From contig PTFA01000395.1 in NCBI GenBank assembly GCA_003342895.1, positions 382,394-446,393 of the forward strand: a stretch of DNA of 64,000 bases, read 5' to 3'. The number at the start of each line of letters is the position of its first letter. The first letter of the stretch is position 1. Below the pieces are notes generated by a model. It did not search any database. It worked only from the letters and a program-made list of their open reading frames with translations, and was not told where the DNA came from. Both the position numbers and the translations under genes were made by a program. Origin of the DNA: Casuarius casuarius (lineage: Eukaryota; Chordata; Aves; Casuariiformes; Casuariidae). Positions 33,101 through 47,830 of this stretch are shown here, one piece after another.

Positions 33101-36100
33101 TTCAAAGAAAGCAGGTGCTGAACATTTTGAGCTTTTAAACAGAAAACCTCCAAATGCCACACTGGGTATTCTGACGAAGAAACAGAAGACAGTGTTTGTA
33201 GTTTGGGAGAAGGTTTTAGACTTTGCTCTCTCCCTTTTCTGCCTTGCAGTATTTTGCTAGTCAAAGAGGTGAAAACCCCCAGGATTTTAGCTGCAAATCA
33301 TGGCGAGCCTCAGTACTTTTCCTCCCCTCAGGCTTCTCCTGCAGCTTCCAGCTCTTTTGCACACCCGTTGCAACTATGCCCAACCACACGTGTCACAGCC
33401 ATCCCACCTTGGCTCGACGCAAGCATCTCCCCACCCAAGGAATACCCTGTCCCCACCAGAGCCATACCAGAATGGTCACAGAAAAAGGTAAAAAACTTCA
33501 TGGAATTACAGGCTAAACTACCTAGAAGGAAAGTTTATTCATCTCTCACAGCCCCGGACTGTGTAAACCCCAGGAAATCCATAGACCATCCACCTCAAAC
33601 ATGCCTTATACCAGGCATTTCAGAGCCCAGTGAGGCCCCAACAAACAGCCACGGGATGAAAAACCCCAGATGAGAGAAACAAGATGAGAGAAACCGCAAA
33701 GAAAAACAGACCGAAGAAAAGAAAATCAGTGTACACATGGACGCATCAATGAGCAACACAGCTAAAGTGGGGCCACGATCCTCCTGGCTCTGCTTGGCAA
33801 TGTCACACACATGCCGGCACATCAATGCGGAGGAGGATCCTCGCTGCAAAGGTTTCCCGAAGAACAGGTGGCAGGGCAGACATTCATCTCTCTGCCAGGC
33901 CCACTCCTTCTTACACTCACCTCCCACTTTTTGTCTATTTTTGGTTTGCAGCTAGCAGAGTTTTTTTTTCTGCTCTGTCTTTTTTGAGGCAATACAAGCA
34001 CACCTGAGCAGCCCACCGTGCTGTGCTGGCCCACCATTACCCAACAAGCTGATCAGCTTTGCATGCTTGCTTCTCCTTCCTTTTTATCCGGCTGATCAGG
34101 CAATTCGCTTTGCGGACTGCTGTTCTCCACCAAGCAGTCCCTGTGCTCAGCTATTCCTCGTGCACGCGTTGATCCTTTCCCCACAGTCCGAAGCCAATTA
34201 AGCAAGCCACAGATGAAAGCAGAGCAGAACAGTTGAGCATGCTCATCTGTCCTCTGCCAGCCCACAAACAGGAGATGTGCAGGATGCCACTCTCGAGCAT
34301 CTCTCTGCGCTATGGCTCAAACAGAAAGTCACAGTCAGGAAATCTCTCTCAGGCTGGGTGCAGTGGTAGACACCTCGGCAGAGCACACCAACCTCCCCGC
34401 CACCCCAAAGATGCCTTTCCAAAGCATCAGAGAAGGCAAAATTAGCAGGGACAGGAAACAAATCCCTTCCACCCCGACAATTATTCATTTTTTGGTACGG
34501 GATTGCCCAGGTTTCCAGCAGCTTGTCTCCTGAGCTCCGAGCATCTGGGACTCGACAGACATCTCTTTCACCTGGGTCTTCCTTGACCTCTAACTCCTCT
34601 TCTGTCGCTCTGGGCCTTTCGTGTGGGCCTCTTTTTGGCCCCTGCTTAGGGAGAAAGCAGATGATAACGTGCAACGAACCGACAGCGAACTTTGCAGATA
34701 GCAGCGTGTCAGCACTTACCATGCAAAGGGCAGTCTTTGACACCTTTTTCCATGAGCTCCAAATACGCAAACACTTTACACAGTGCCTGATAACAGCCTG
34801 TCATCTGACACGACTTCATACCGCGCAGCGCCTGCAACCTGCCTGCTGATTGCAAGACCAGCTATTTTAAAAAGCGGAAACCATACTGATAGCTTTTTTT
34901 TTAATGTCATAACATATGAAATCCTTCTTACAGAGGAGAAGCCAATTGAAGAAAACCACTGGAAATTTTCCACCCAGTCTGAGCTCCTGCTTTCCTTCCT
35001 TTGGCTTGTCAGACTGACACATCACAGGAATGGAAAAGACTAAAGTGAGACAGTGGGCACAGAAAATGAGGTGAATTTATTTTGACAGCTTCTAGTCCAG
35101 AGAAGGGGGGCTGAAGCTACAGACCTTTATGAAAAGGGGTTTTTTTGCATGGTTACTTCACCCATACGCATCAGGGATAGCTTTGTTAGCTTCCCAGCAG
35201 TAGGTCTGCAGCAGTCATGCAAGCCTGCAGAGACCTCCCCATGCAGGGCTTCGCGCCTCTACATTCAAAAATGGATTTCGCTTGGTTCCAGAGGAATTTG
35301 GCAGCTATATTATTTTCTCTTCCTCAAAGTATCTTGGAGTTAGGATTCGGAAATGGGAAGGGACTGATCAACACATAAACCTAAAAATTTGGAGCTACTT
35401 TGAAAGAGTCTCTAACGATCTTTGATCTTGTGTATTTAAACTCCAATTAGTAATTTTTGTCCTATGTGAAAAAGAGAGATTCCTTTTTTTGTTCCACTGA
35501 AGAAATACAATCCAGTTGAAAATGAGGAGGGTGTGGAGGGGTGTGGAGACTTGGCAGTTAAAACCAGAATTTTATAACCATATCTCCAAGTTGGCAGGGT
35601 CACACTGCAAAAAGCATCACCAGAAATGCTATAGCTACCTCCACTGCTCCTGCAGACACAGGATCAAAACCCACGCAAAGACAGGAGCAAGAGCCTAAAT
35701 TAAAGTGAAGAGGGCCTCTAGACTGCATCGCAAGGATAATGTCAGCGCTATAAAAACTCTTCGGATTTAATTTACATCTACAGCAAGCTCTCAGTTCTGA
35801 AACCATGAGGGCCTGCTGTGCTCTGAGTATGCGGCCACGGGGTAGAGACCTGAACCCAAGGGTGCCTGGTGGAGGCTGGTGACAGGGCCGGCATGGGTGG
35901 ACATTACAGCCAGCCCTGGCCGAGTGGGGACCCGACCGCTAAGCTCCTGCCCAGCACTCGGTGAGCAGCTAGGAACAGCCCCTCTGCCTGCCCTCAGCTG
36001 CCCTCGTGACACCTTTGCTTGAGGAAGATGCGGGGCCTGATCCAGGATGATGCTTACGCACGTTTTCTTTGTGAAGGAGATGGACATCATGGAGATGGAC

Positions 36101-39100
36101 AAAAGTGGCATTACTGATGGCAATCCCCTGCCATCCTCTGCTAGTCCTTGTCTGCCGTGCAGCATGCAGGCAGCTGTGCTCGGGGCACAAAGCCCTCCAG
36201 AGCGCGGGTCAGGCTGCTTTGCTGGGACAGCGGCAGCTTTCTATCCATCTACAGTGATAACAAACCCTGCAAGAGCCCTGGCAAGCCCTTTGCAAGGTTT
36301 GACCAAGAGACATCAAGTGCCAAAAGCCAACATCGGCAAGCAATGAATTTAAATCCTGCAAATCCCCACCACACCCCAACACACATCCAGCTGGAAAGAT
36401 GACAGGGGTGCTGCAGGGATGCTGTTTAGCCATATTATTTCCTTTCCACTGATTAAGCCTCGCCCTCTCTCTTGTTTTTGTATTGTTAGTAAATATGTGG
36501 CTGCACGACCACCTTATCTGAGGAGCTGTCATCTCTTGGGTTAGGGAGCCAGCTATAAAGAGGAGCCTGTGTACCAGTGCACAGACATATACTGGGCGGA
36601 TGGCAACACAATGTGTAATTGGGTTCATTTCCGCCTAACAAGCATTATAATGGCCCAAGGATGCATCAGACAAGCATCTGAGCTGCGTTTCTTTGGCTCC
36701 AGGTTTTCCGCTTCCACTCACATTCATTTAGGGAAACACAGGCTCAACGCAGAACTGCAGGCAGGAACTCAGGCTTTGCACACAAATTGCAAACTTTTTT
36801 CACCAGTGGGATTCATTTCCTCCCAGTAGCAGCTGCACCATTTTAAGAAGAGTTACCAGTCCCAGCATGTTGCAGCCTTCGTCAAACTGGAGGTTTGCTG
36901 AGCCATTTCCCTTGCTGGCTGCCCCGATCATCTTCATCCTCCTATTCCCCGCCAGCCTTTGCTCACACCAAGCACACTTGTATCTGCAAGCACTTTCCTT
37001 TGGGGTTTCTGAAGAAAAAAGCAGTCACAATTTTGGCCTTCACTCCTTGATCCTCCACCTCCTCTGCTCCCTGTCAAAGGCAGACCTCGGTGCAGCTCTC
37101 GAGCGACACAGCTGTGTCTTGAGCCCAAGAGCCCAGAGGGAAGGTCCTTTCTGCCTGAATGCCTCAGCCATTCCCCTCCCGCCATGCACAGTCTCAGTTT
37201 TAAAGCAGACAGATCTTGAAATACTGTATTTGCTTGATTTTGCACTAGCCTTTTTTTTTTTTAATCTCTTGCTTTTAGACGTCCTTGCTTTCCACTGTTT
37301 CCTTCTGCTGTAGCTCAACTCCGATATCCATGTGACAGCTGCCCAATGCTTTTACAGGCTCTTTGCAAGAATAGTAGTCTAGAAGTTGTATTTCTGCTGC
37401 TGGGATTTGCTTTCCAAGACCAAGATCTGACATGCAAGCATTAACACGGGAATAACAACAAGAACTGAGTTAATGCTTTCCCTCACTCAGCATCTAGCTT
37501 GTGGCTGCCACACTACTTGCTTTGGGGGGAAAACTTGGCCCTGTTAAAAAGGGAGCTACTTTGCCATTTATGCATCTGGAGCTGGGTTTTCCTCTGGGAG
37601 CCCTCCTGCAGAAGCTTTGCACTCAGTCCAAAACCCACGGCTTCCAAACCGTGTGTCTTGGGTGGCTTCTTCCGAGGCTAAGCGTTCCCCCACTGCTGCG
37701 CTGCCCTGGAGGCGAGGCTGGTCCTCCCGGCCTTGCAAAGGCTGAAGAACCGGCAACGCGCTAAAAGGCCCGCAGGTGAAAGCTTCTTGCTTGTACAGTG
37801 TAGAAGGAAGCGTTAACATCTGTAAACTGAATACCCATGAAATGATAGGTAGGTCAAAGACTGACACCATCTCAGTACCCACTGCAGAATCAGAAGCAGG
37901 AAGAAAACCTCCACCCCTCTGAAGGATCAAGCTTACCTAAACCATGTCTAACACGCTTGCTGAACCTGCTCTTATAAAAAATCTCCAGCAGGGATCCTAC
38001 AATCTCCCCAGAAAGCCTGGTTTGGAGCTTCCCCCATCAGCCCAGCCTCTCCCAGATCTAGCTGCTGACACCCCTTTAATCTCCCCCATAAATCCACATC
38101 TGTGGGCAGAGCTGAGCAAGCGTTTACAGAAGCTCGTTGTTTATTGCCTTTCTGCAACCCAGCTATTCCCCCCATTTGCATGTAGGCACACATTTAACGT
38201 CTCCTCTTCCAAGGCAGCATACGTGCCTCGAGGTATGTTCATTTGCTTGCTTTCACCATTTCTCCAGCTCTAGCCCTAACGCTGCTCTCCAGAACACCTG
38301 CAACGCCCTCCTGGCCACATGGATGCTCCTTGGCATCACCCAGCTTGTTAATGGAAATGCTGAGCAACAGCAGCCTGGGCATCCTCACCGGACACCAAGC
38401 AGTTAAGAGCTGCTGGGGCATACTGAGAGTGGTCCGACTGGGTGGGATATCTCCAGTCTCCCAAAGAGGCTCAGAGGCGGCCATTCAAACCCTTAGAGAA
38501 GCCCAAAGATTTCACCTTTATGACTTTTTTGCCTTCCCCTCTTAGGGCAGGGAACCTGATGAAGAAGGAAATCAGGCTGCTGATAAAATTTGAACTGGGC
38601 ACTGGCTGCTCATTAGATTATTTTCCCAGGTGTTTGCACACAGGCCAATAATTTGTTCCAGGTATATAATCATTTTTCCAGGTACAGATGTGATGTCCCT
38701 CACTCACCATTTTTTAAACAGAGTCAAGCCTAGCAATTTCCTCAGCTTTTGGGACCCGTGCATTCCCCACTCACTGCTAATGACGCACAGACCATTTGGA
38801 CTGCTGCCTTAAGATAGGTTTCACCGAGCACTATCATTTAAGAGTACATTTAGAGAAGGCAGGTGTATTTATCTACTCTTTCCCTGTCTGGCCTGCTCTC
38901 TTCTCCTTAAACCTTCAGTTCTCTTAAGCATCAGATCACAACTAGCTTTTTTTTCAGTAATGTAAGTGAAAACAGAAGCAAAAAAAGTGTCAATTGTTTC
39001 AGCCTTCTCTGGTATGTCCCATTTGCTCACCTCCTCTGTTAAGCAAGGGACCTGCGCTATACTTTATGTTCTGTGTATTTGGCATTTATCTATCAGACCC

Positions 39101-42100
39101 CCTTTTTTGCCTGCTGCGTCTCTAGTTCATTGTTCACTATGCCCGATTTTGTTCTTGCAAGCTCGTGCTATACTGTTACGCTCCTCATTGTGCAGCAGCA
39201 GTGTCCTACTTTCTACTCCTGGTGAAGGCCACTGCTCAAATGCTTTAACCACTGGTGGGTGGAGAAAAGCAGAAAAACCCAAATTCTCAGGTGTCCCTTT
39301 GCTGCACGCAGCAGCAGCCTGTCTTGGATGGAGAATCCATCTCTAAGAAAGGGTGAGAGCAGGTTTAAGGCACGAGATGGGAACTCAGAGGAGTTTTGAA
39401 CTCTGTCCCGTATGCATTATTTGCATCTTTCAGTACTTCAAATGCACTGGAATGCCTGTGCACCATGCACAGAGGCGCTCTGGCAGTCTGGGGCTAAGCC
39501 CAAAACAGAGCCTTAGTCTTGCAAGCCTCAGCCTGGAGCCAGGAGCGTGTGCAAGCTTACTGGGAACGGACAGATTGTGGAGCAATCACTGGCCTGAAAC
39601 AGCACCCACATGCAACCAGGTCCCAGCACAAGAGCTGAAGAGGCAGAGCGCAGGGGTAAAGCTGGGCAACCCAAAGCTGATCTGAGATAGGGGTCAGGGA
39701 GCTTATTCCCGAGCAAAACCTTTCCTCCAGGCATGAGTGCTGTACCAGGGGAAGGTAAACGGGTGCGCAGATCCAGTGAAAGGATGCTGCGCCATTTGAG
39801 GGAAAGAACGAATCTCTACCTGCTCCCTGGGTCCCCCAGTTGCATAGATGCTGCTGCCTGAAACCAGCCACCAGTAACGGGCACACAAAAATAGCTCTCC
39901 AAAAACGCCTGCTACCTACTACACTTGCTCCAGGATATGCACCAACTCCTTGCCCCCAGGTGAAACACAGCAGCAGTGGGGTCCAGCTCTCCACAGGCTG
40001 ATTACAGACCGTGTCTGAGAGACGGGCTGCTTCAGGATGAGCCTAAAAAACCCGCAAAAGCCAACCAAAGCAAAATCCTAAGATTCTTTGCTTTCCTTTC
40101 ACTTCCCTGCACTGCATTGCCCAGGACACGGCTGCAGGAATCCCAGAGGAATCATGGCAAAGCTGAGCAGCCATCATTTTGTTCTCATACCGCAACCCCC
40201 AGGCCTTGGAAAACGCTCCTTATGCACACCTCCAGGCACCTGAGGTCCTGCTGAGCCTCCCAATACCCTGAAATGACCATAACCCTTATCATGTTAGGCA
40301 GCAGCCCCTGGAGCCAGCTGGGAATACTGCAGATAGGATTCAGAAGCTTCGGGTCTCACAGGTCAACTCTTCTCTTTATGCCCCTCAGTCTTTGGTTGTT
40401 GGTGACAACAGGCAGGAGGCATGGCATACGGAAACCCTTTACCAAGCAGATGCTCTAAGAGACAGGTCTAGCACCCGAGCAGTGATGTCCCAGACAGCAA
40501 CCTCCAGAGACTCACTTGGAGAGCTCGTGGAGCCCCTCCAAGGTCTACGGCAGGAGCAGCAGGAGGAAAGCATCACCACTTTTTCACCTGGGGGTGTTGA
40601 GCGGCACTGCACAGAGACCCGCTGCAGGCACTCGGCCCTGTCCTGCAATGAAACAGGGGCAGTTCTAGGCTACCATCTCCTGTTCTTCTCATCTCCCTCC
40701 TCTCCCAGCCAACACTGCTGAGCTGGTCCTTCTAGCTATTCTCCAAGGCATTACACATTAAGCCTGGCAAGGCTTGCCAAGATCCTTAGGTAGTTATTAA
40801 AAACGAGGGTAATTACAGACAATGTGTAATTAGAACTCCACTCTACAACAAACCCCAGCACAGAGTCAGCTTCTGAAACACAGGAAAAAGCCAGGCAAAG
40901 GGAAACCGATGTCATCATGGATACATGGATACCATTTCATCACGGATACCTACCTGGCACCAGAGGCCTCGAAGGCCCCAAAGGTGAGTGCACAGAGGTA
41001 TGAAATACTGCAGCGAGGGAGCAGCCTGCTACTCTAGCCATGTCCAGTGAGGCAGAGAGAGTCTGCCGAGCACCACGGGTGATTTGTGCTGCAGGTCCTC
41101 CAGGCTAGTCCACCTGCCTGGGGCTGCTGCTCTTTGCCACCCCTCAAATAAGCGTATGCTCCAGATGCTTAGGCTGAGAGCTGGAAATGGATGGGATTTG
41201 CTTTTGGAGCCTGGGCTGCAGGGCGGAAGTGAAGGGAGCTCTTACAGGGTGAAGGAGGTGACACAACAAGGGAGATGTGCCTCATTCTTGTGCACCCTGA
41301 ACCCAGGGACACAAGGCCATCGAGCTCCCCTCCTCATGGCCCTTGGGAAAGACAGCTCCAAGACGTGCGATAGCAGCGAACAGCCCTGGCTACTTCCCGC
41401 AAGCTGTGCAGGGTCCTGGGGCTTGTTAGATGGGGAAACTCCAGCTGACAGGGACAGGAGGGCTGACCAAAAAGAAGGGAGAGAAAGAAATGGGATGGGC
41501 ATAGTGAGAAAAGCGCAGCTCAGACACTACGAAAATGAACAATGGAAGGAGGAAGGCTGGAATAAAAGAGAACAGAGTGAGCCAGTGAGAATCGAATGCA
41601 AATCGGAACTATCCTGATGTATAATTAAAAACCATGTTGGCCTCCCTGCTGAGCAGAGACAGCCCCGCTCCTGCCTGCATTGCCAAACGAGCCTTGATCA
41701 GGCGGGGGGAGCGTACAGCACGCCTAACAGCTGCCTCGAAGGCAAGGCGGCATGCAGGAGAGCCGTGCATTAGGTGCTGCCAGCCAAAGGCACTGCTGGG
41801 ACCTGCTCCTAGACCAGCTGGTGCTATTTATGCATGATGGGCAGAGTGAGTGCAAGGGGAACAGCAGCAGGGTCCCTTGTGCCTTCAGAGGCATGTCCAG
41901 CCCAGCTGCCTCTCCATGGGCTGGGATGAGCATTTACAGCCTCTCCTAGTGCACAAACCAAACCTAGGAAGGGTGCATTCAAGAGTCCTCTGCCTGCCCG
42001 AGCTGGAAGAAAAGCCCTCAGACAGCTATTTAAGATGTTCCAAATCCAGCCAGAGGGCAGAGACCCTGCCTGCTTATGACAAACTGATTCTTTTCATTAG

Positions 42101-42889
42101 TCATTTATGAACTCTATGCTAGCCCAACATCAGGTCATGCAACTGCTTGGCACCCCATGGGTAAGCATGGACTGCCACGGCGAGGCCCAGCTTCTTTTCC
42201 CCATGACCACGTCACCATGCTCTGCACAGCCCCTTAAGCAGCATGGCCACCACGCCAACATGCTCAGATCCCAGTCCTTCACCATGTTTATGTTGTACGC
42301 CGCTACCAGCTAGAGCAGCTCCCACGGGCACCACGCTGGAACCACAGCTGAGGTCTCCTCCATCAGCCCCCCCATCCATATGGTGCAGCTCCAGAGCAGG
42401 AGGCTGGATTTCCCAGAAGCAGTAAGCTATTGCACTCACCATCCCCTCTGCAACCAGGTCTCCCAAATCAGAGCATCTGGGACAGGTGTCTGAGGGCTCC
42501 CAAGCTCAAGTGCATGTGTGGGATGAGAGGGACAACTCAGGAGCTCTGCTCTGTACGAGATTTTTTTACCTAGTGCTAAAGTTCACGGCAAGGAAGGTAT
42601 CTTTCCCACATTTAGCTTTGCCACCTGGGTGATGGCACAGGACTGGAGCCAGACCAGCCTGCTCTCTGTGCTCTCATTAAATGAAAAGACCTGGCAAGGG
42701 TTAGATGAACAGGCTGAGGAACCCCAGTAACATCACCAGGGAGCATGGGCACCCTGATCTTGCTACTCTGGGGCCGTCACAGGAGAAGGATTGGACCATT
42801 GTCCCTGGTCTGAAACCCACCGAGATGAGCCAGCAAAAGAAACTCTCCCTCAACATGCCTCACCACGTAAGGGGGTTCTCACCTGAAAG

Positions 42890-43020
42890 GGCATAGGGCT
42901 TATTACAGGAGGCAGGGGGAAGAGAAGTTTGGGATAGTGTAAAACTTATTAAAGGACATTTTAAGGAGGTAGTGGGATGTGCAAAACTTATTATGCGACA
43001 TTTATGGGAAGAGCCATAAG
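42890..43020. repeat. Three-unit tandem repeat, period about 43 bases
   Basis: Imperfect copies centred on a cttatta core occur at 42898, 42945 and 42987. The second and third units also share the gggat..gt.aaaactt and ..gacattt.. segments. It lies in RAB6B intron 1. Confidence 0.65.
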
Positions 43021-46000
43021 TGGAAAAATGGAGGGATCGAGGTGGTTTGAGGAGGAACATGCATGGGAAAATGCAGTAGCCACATCTATGGGCCTGGAGA
43101 AATCCCCTGGCTCCCAAAGCCCATAGAATCAGGCTGCCTCTAACACATGGGTTACCTCTACTCACTCTGGAGCAGGAAAGGGCGCAGGGGTATGGCTCAA
43201 GGGGAACTGCTGCTCCTCTGCATCCCCAGGGAGAGGACTCTGTCCCCACACATGCAGACAAGGCATCAGCCTGTGAACAAAAGGAGCTGAAACCTTGGGG
43301 GAGAACATCTTCTGCAGCTGCGTCAGCATTGCCCCCTGGCAGTGACATGAAAGAGGACTAGATGAATCCAAGATGGACCTGCTGCACAGATCCTGTCTTG
43401 TGACAATATTTATGGCAATAATATTGTTCCCTGGCTTGCATCAGAGAGAGCCAGCAGTCATGGGCTTCCTGCAGAAGTCCTGGGGAAAGAATATTTTGCC
43501 CTTGCCTTTAGATGCTTCCTCTGCTGACAGTCTTCAGGAGGGGGTACCCAGGCTCTGCTTTCGCACACCAGTGTCCTAGAGACCAGTGCTTAGAGAAAGC
43601 TGGTGAGAGCAGAGGAGAAGACACTGCAACACTTTTGAAAAGAAGGAAAATACAAAGGGGACTCTGTGACCGACTGTTTGAGAATGGCTTAAAAATCTTC
43701 CAAGAAAAGGTTTCCCTGCATATGCAAGGCATTCCTTAATTTTATTTCCTTCTAGCATCATCTGCTGCTCTCAGAGTTTTCCCAGGATTTAAAAAAAAAC
43801 AGGGGAAGTACAACAGAAGGCATGGTGCCTACTCTGAAGTTCTTATGACCCAGGAGACTTGGACAGATCACAGCGACAGCATGAACTCCATTTTGCAGCT
43901 GGAGACCTGCAGCTGTGAGATGCAGACACCTTGCTCAGCATCACCTCTTGCAGGAGGCCTTGCTTTGAAGCCAAGCATTGAGTTCACAGCCCGCGCCTTC
44001 AGAATTTGGGATGGAGCATGCCACCAAGATCAAACTAAAGGGCTGACAACCAACAACAGGGTTTTCCTGCAGGACAGCAAACAGGCGACTCCCCTGAATG
44101 CAGCAAGCCCTACCTCGCCCCCGTGGAGGAGTAATGCACAGGGGCAGTACACCCTGGCCCCTGCCCAGAGCCCCTCCGTCTCCTTGGGTGTGGGTTTAAG
44201 CTGCATCTAGCAGTCAGCCTCCAGCAAGAGAAGGTTAGTAAGAAGCAGTTCCTCTCTTCACACAGCAGCTTCCAGGACTAGGAACAGACTGGACGCTGGA
44301 GCAATTTTGGGGTTATCAGGGTGCAATGCTAAGCACAGCGCCTGCAACATTACATGCACCCACTCAGCCTTGTTTCTGCCCGCAGAGCCAACCATTGCAG
44401 CTAATGCTGCCTGCATTCACATGCAAGAAGAAGGATACCGATACATTAACTATTTCTGACTCCATTTCTGTCCCTCCACTGCAGATAGGTGCTAGCAATC
44501 CTCTTTTGAGTTCTATTTGAACATGTGAATGCATATTTTCTCCTCTTTGGTTTAATCCAGGTCATGATGGGAAACTGGCCGTGCCCAGTAAAAGCTGGGC
44601 ATGTGAAAGCAAGCACAGAACAGAGAGAAGCATTCAAGTGGTCACCAACTCTCTTTGGGAATGCACTTGGGAGCAGAAAAAGTAAGTCCAGAAGAGCAAG
44701 GAAGGGACACGTAGGTGGGAACCAGGTCCCTCCTTGGCCACATCTTTATAGGTGGAGGGAATTTTTGGCAGGAGGCCTATGAAGCAAAGCAGCAAGTGAG
44801 AGCTGGTGCACCCCATTCAAACAGCATCCTCATACGCAAGGTAGCAGGGAAGTAAAGAAAGTCCATGAGAGTTGGGAGACACGAGGCACAAGCATTCATG
44901 GAAGAAGCAGGTCTCCAAACCGCTAGGCATCTTTGTGAGCTGCAGGTGATCTCCCCAAAAGCAGCATGCAGAAATGCATGTGCTCAAACAAGAGAGCAGT
45001 GCAGAAAATACTACCCTTTAACTTGCAAAGAAGTGCTTTCTTCTTCAAGCCTCAACTAACATGTAATGCCTTTTTTTCCCCCTTAATTAAAAACAAAGAA
45101 AGCATTTCCAATCAGGGTGCTGAAACACCTCATTTAGAAAATCCTTACAAGAACTGCTATTGCTTTTCCAGAATCCCAAAGCTACTTTTCTCAGCTGAAA
45201 CACATGCATTTGCAGCAAGCTGAATCTACTTTTTAAGGAAAAAATTGCGCATGAAGTACTGTTCACCTTTTAGCAGTGGGCTTATAAGCAAGATGCTGCT
45301 GCTCACCAGGGTCATCCAGTGGTACAAACACAAAAGGCTTATCCTGACTGCAATTGCACCAAAAAGCAATGGGAAATAACGCCCAGCAGAATCAGGGCGC
45401 AGACCAGGCTCTTGCTTCCCCTTCCACAACAGCAGTGCTCATAGCTGACCTGAAAGCAGGGTGGGAATGTCTCTATAAATAAGAAGTACTGGGAGGAAAC
45501 GAAATGCAACGTTAACCTTGCTCCTGGTTTAACCTCCTTCACTCCGAACAATATAAGATGTCGAAGAAAGCAGCAGGTACATGCAGTACTACAAACTGGC
45601 TCAGCCCTCTGCATCCTTACAAGGCACATCGGAGGCTTCTGGGGTTTCTCCATATGGGTTTTCACCAGCAGAAGCCAAGCTCCCAGGTCAAGATTCACAG
45701 GGTATTTTCTCCTAGTCATGCTAGCAAGTAGCAAGGTTACTATTGGCAGAAAAACAGTGCTCTGCCCTGCGCCACTGAGAGAGCAACAGCATTTGCTGAC
45801 TCGCATGATCCAGAGAAACGCGCCAGGAAGGTCTGGTTCATCTCCCCCAACCATGGTTGTCTTGAAGGCAGGAGTCCCTCGAAGGCAAGCCATTCCTGCA
45901 GCCCAACATCCTTCCGAGAGCAGGAGGAATTGCGCTTGAAGTGGGAGAAACTGTCCTCTACTGCCCCGAGAGCAGCGTAGGACGCTTTCCTTCTGTAACC

Positions 46001-47830
46001 AGCGTCTTCCCCTGACCTCAACCAGAAGGTCTTTATCCACGGATACAAAGCACAGAACTTTTTTGCGCACATGACAGGTTCATTTAGTCCAGTCCCTAGA
46101 AAAGAGACCCAGAGTGCTCACTTTACTAGAATGCCATTAACTGAGATCAGCACTGTAACCACGCTGCAGTCGCACACCAGGGCCTCTCCCACCCGTGGTC
46201 CTCACGGCACTGGGAGAATCACAACTGCCACCAGAAGGAAACATGAGCAGCCCAGTACCCCAGTGAAGGTCTTGCAGGTACACACGTTTCAAAAAGGTGA
46301 AAAAATGTGACCCCCTCCCACCCCCCATTTCCCTACCTAGCTCTCCACAGGGACTGACCACCGTCTAATGAATTTGTCTCCTCATACTGAGAGCACAGAT
46401 GGGGGGAAGGAAGAATGCTGTGAAAATGCTGGCTAATTCCTTTGCTTTGAAGGCATCCATCCGCAGCTTATCATCGGACAGCTTGCCAGCCGCAGCTGGC
46501 TGGGGTTGCCACAGGGTAAAGGGCTGGCGCTTGGGCAGAGGGACCTCGTGGTCTGTTCCATACAGGAACGAAGCTCAGAAGCAGAGAGCGCAAATGCAGT
46601 TCTTCTCCAGGATGCTTGGGAAAGGCAGGTCGTACTGCCACCTCCTATCCTGGTCTGACAAGGTCTCATGCAGCTGAAACACAAACGGCTGTCATAAGAG
46701 ACTGGCTGTATTTACAGCACTGCCTGTGAGGTATCCTGCAGCTCAGAGACTGCAGCTGGGCGACATCCTGCACGGACAGCACAGCCCCCAGAAAGTCCAT
46801 CTGGGAGGTTCTTGCTGCTTTAAAAGAAAAAAATGAAAAAAAAAGAAGAAAAGAAAGTACCTATATGGCAGTAAAGTCACCCAAAGATGCTACACGGGAT
46901 TTGCCAGTTGCACGAGGCTAAAAGGCAGCCAGGAATGCTGCCTGTAATCAGGATGCTTGAACTGAAGAGCAGCCTGAGCAGCCTCCTGCTGAGGCTGTCA
47001 CTAAATCCTCCCTGTCTTATGCACCAAACCTTTATCATCTTTACCCTGACAACATTTTAGCTTTTCCAGAAGGCCTGAGAAATGACTGCTGCCTGTGTAT
47101 TACACTAGCTCAAAAAAACCCAACCCAAAGCAAGCTGTGACCATGTGATTTGAGAACAGTAAAGCCCAGCAATCCCTATTCCTTGAGGCTGCAAATGGAT
47201 CTACTACGGAAGTTATAAAACCATCGCTTTGCCTCGGGGGGGTCAGGCTCTTCATGTGACATCCTCTTGCATTCTGCAACATTCTTCCTTTTGCACAGGT
47301 AGGTGGCAAGTGAAGAGCAGGAAGACAGAGGCAGGAAGAAGAAAGCCCAGCATGGCTCCAAGGCTCTGGAGCCCCACGTACTGGCCAAACCATTTTGCAC
47401 CATGCAGCATTTCCCCCCCTCTTCTTTTTTTCCTTTTCTTTTTAATCTCTCCAAGGGGTGAGCATAGGGCAGGGAGTCACCAAAGGGAAAGCCAAGCTGC
47501 TTGGCTAGCACCAGGGTGGACCCCAGCCTGTCCTTCACCTGTAATCCCAGCTGGCACAGACTCTCCACTCTCTCCTTGAAGGGTCCACAGGAAGATCTCC
47601 AAGCATCCCTCATCCCACTAGCGCACGGGCCAGGCAGAGAGGATCCCGCCGACCAGAGCACCCCCCGACCTCCGGCCAGCCAAACCCATCGCCCAGGAGG
47701 GACACCCTGCTCCCTGGCTTAGCGCCTGTGGCAAGCCCCCCACATCGTCCTTGGCCACCGTTCTGGGCAAAGACAAGCAGTCCCTGGGGCCTCCAGTGCT
47801 GGTTGCCAATGCCTCACTGTGGCCTCCTCT

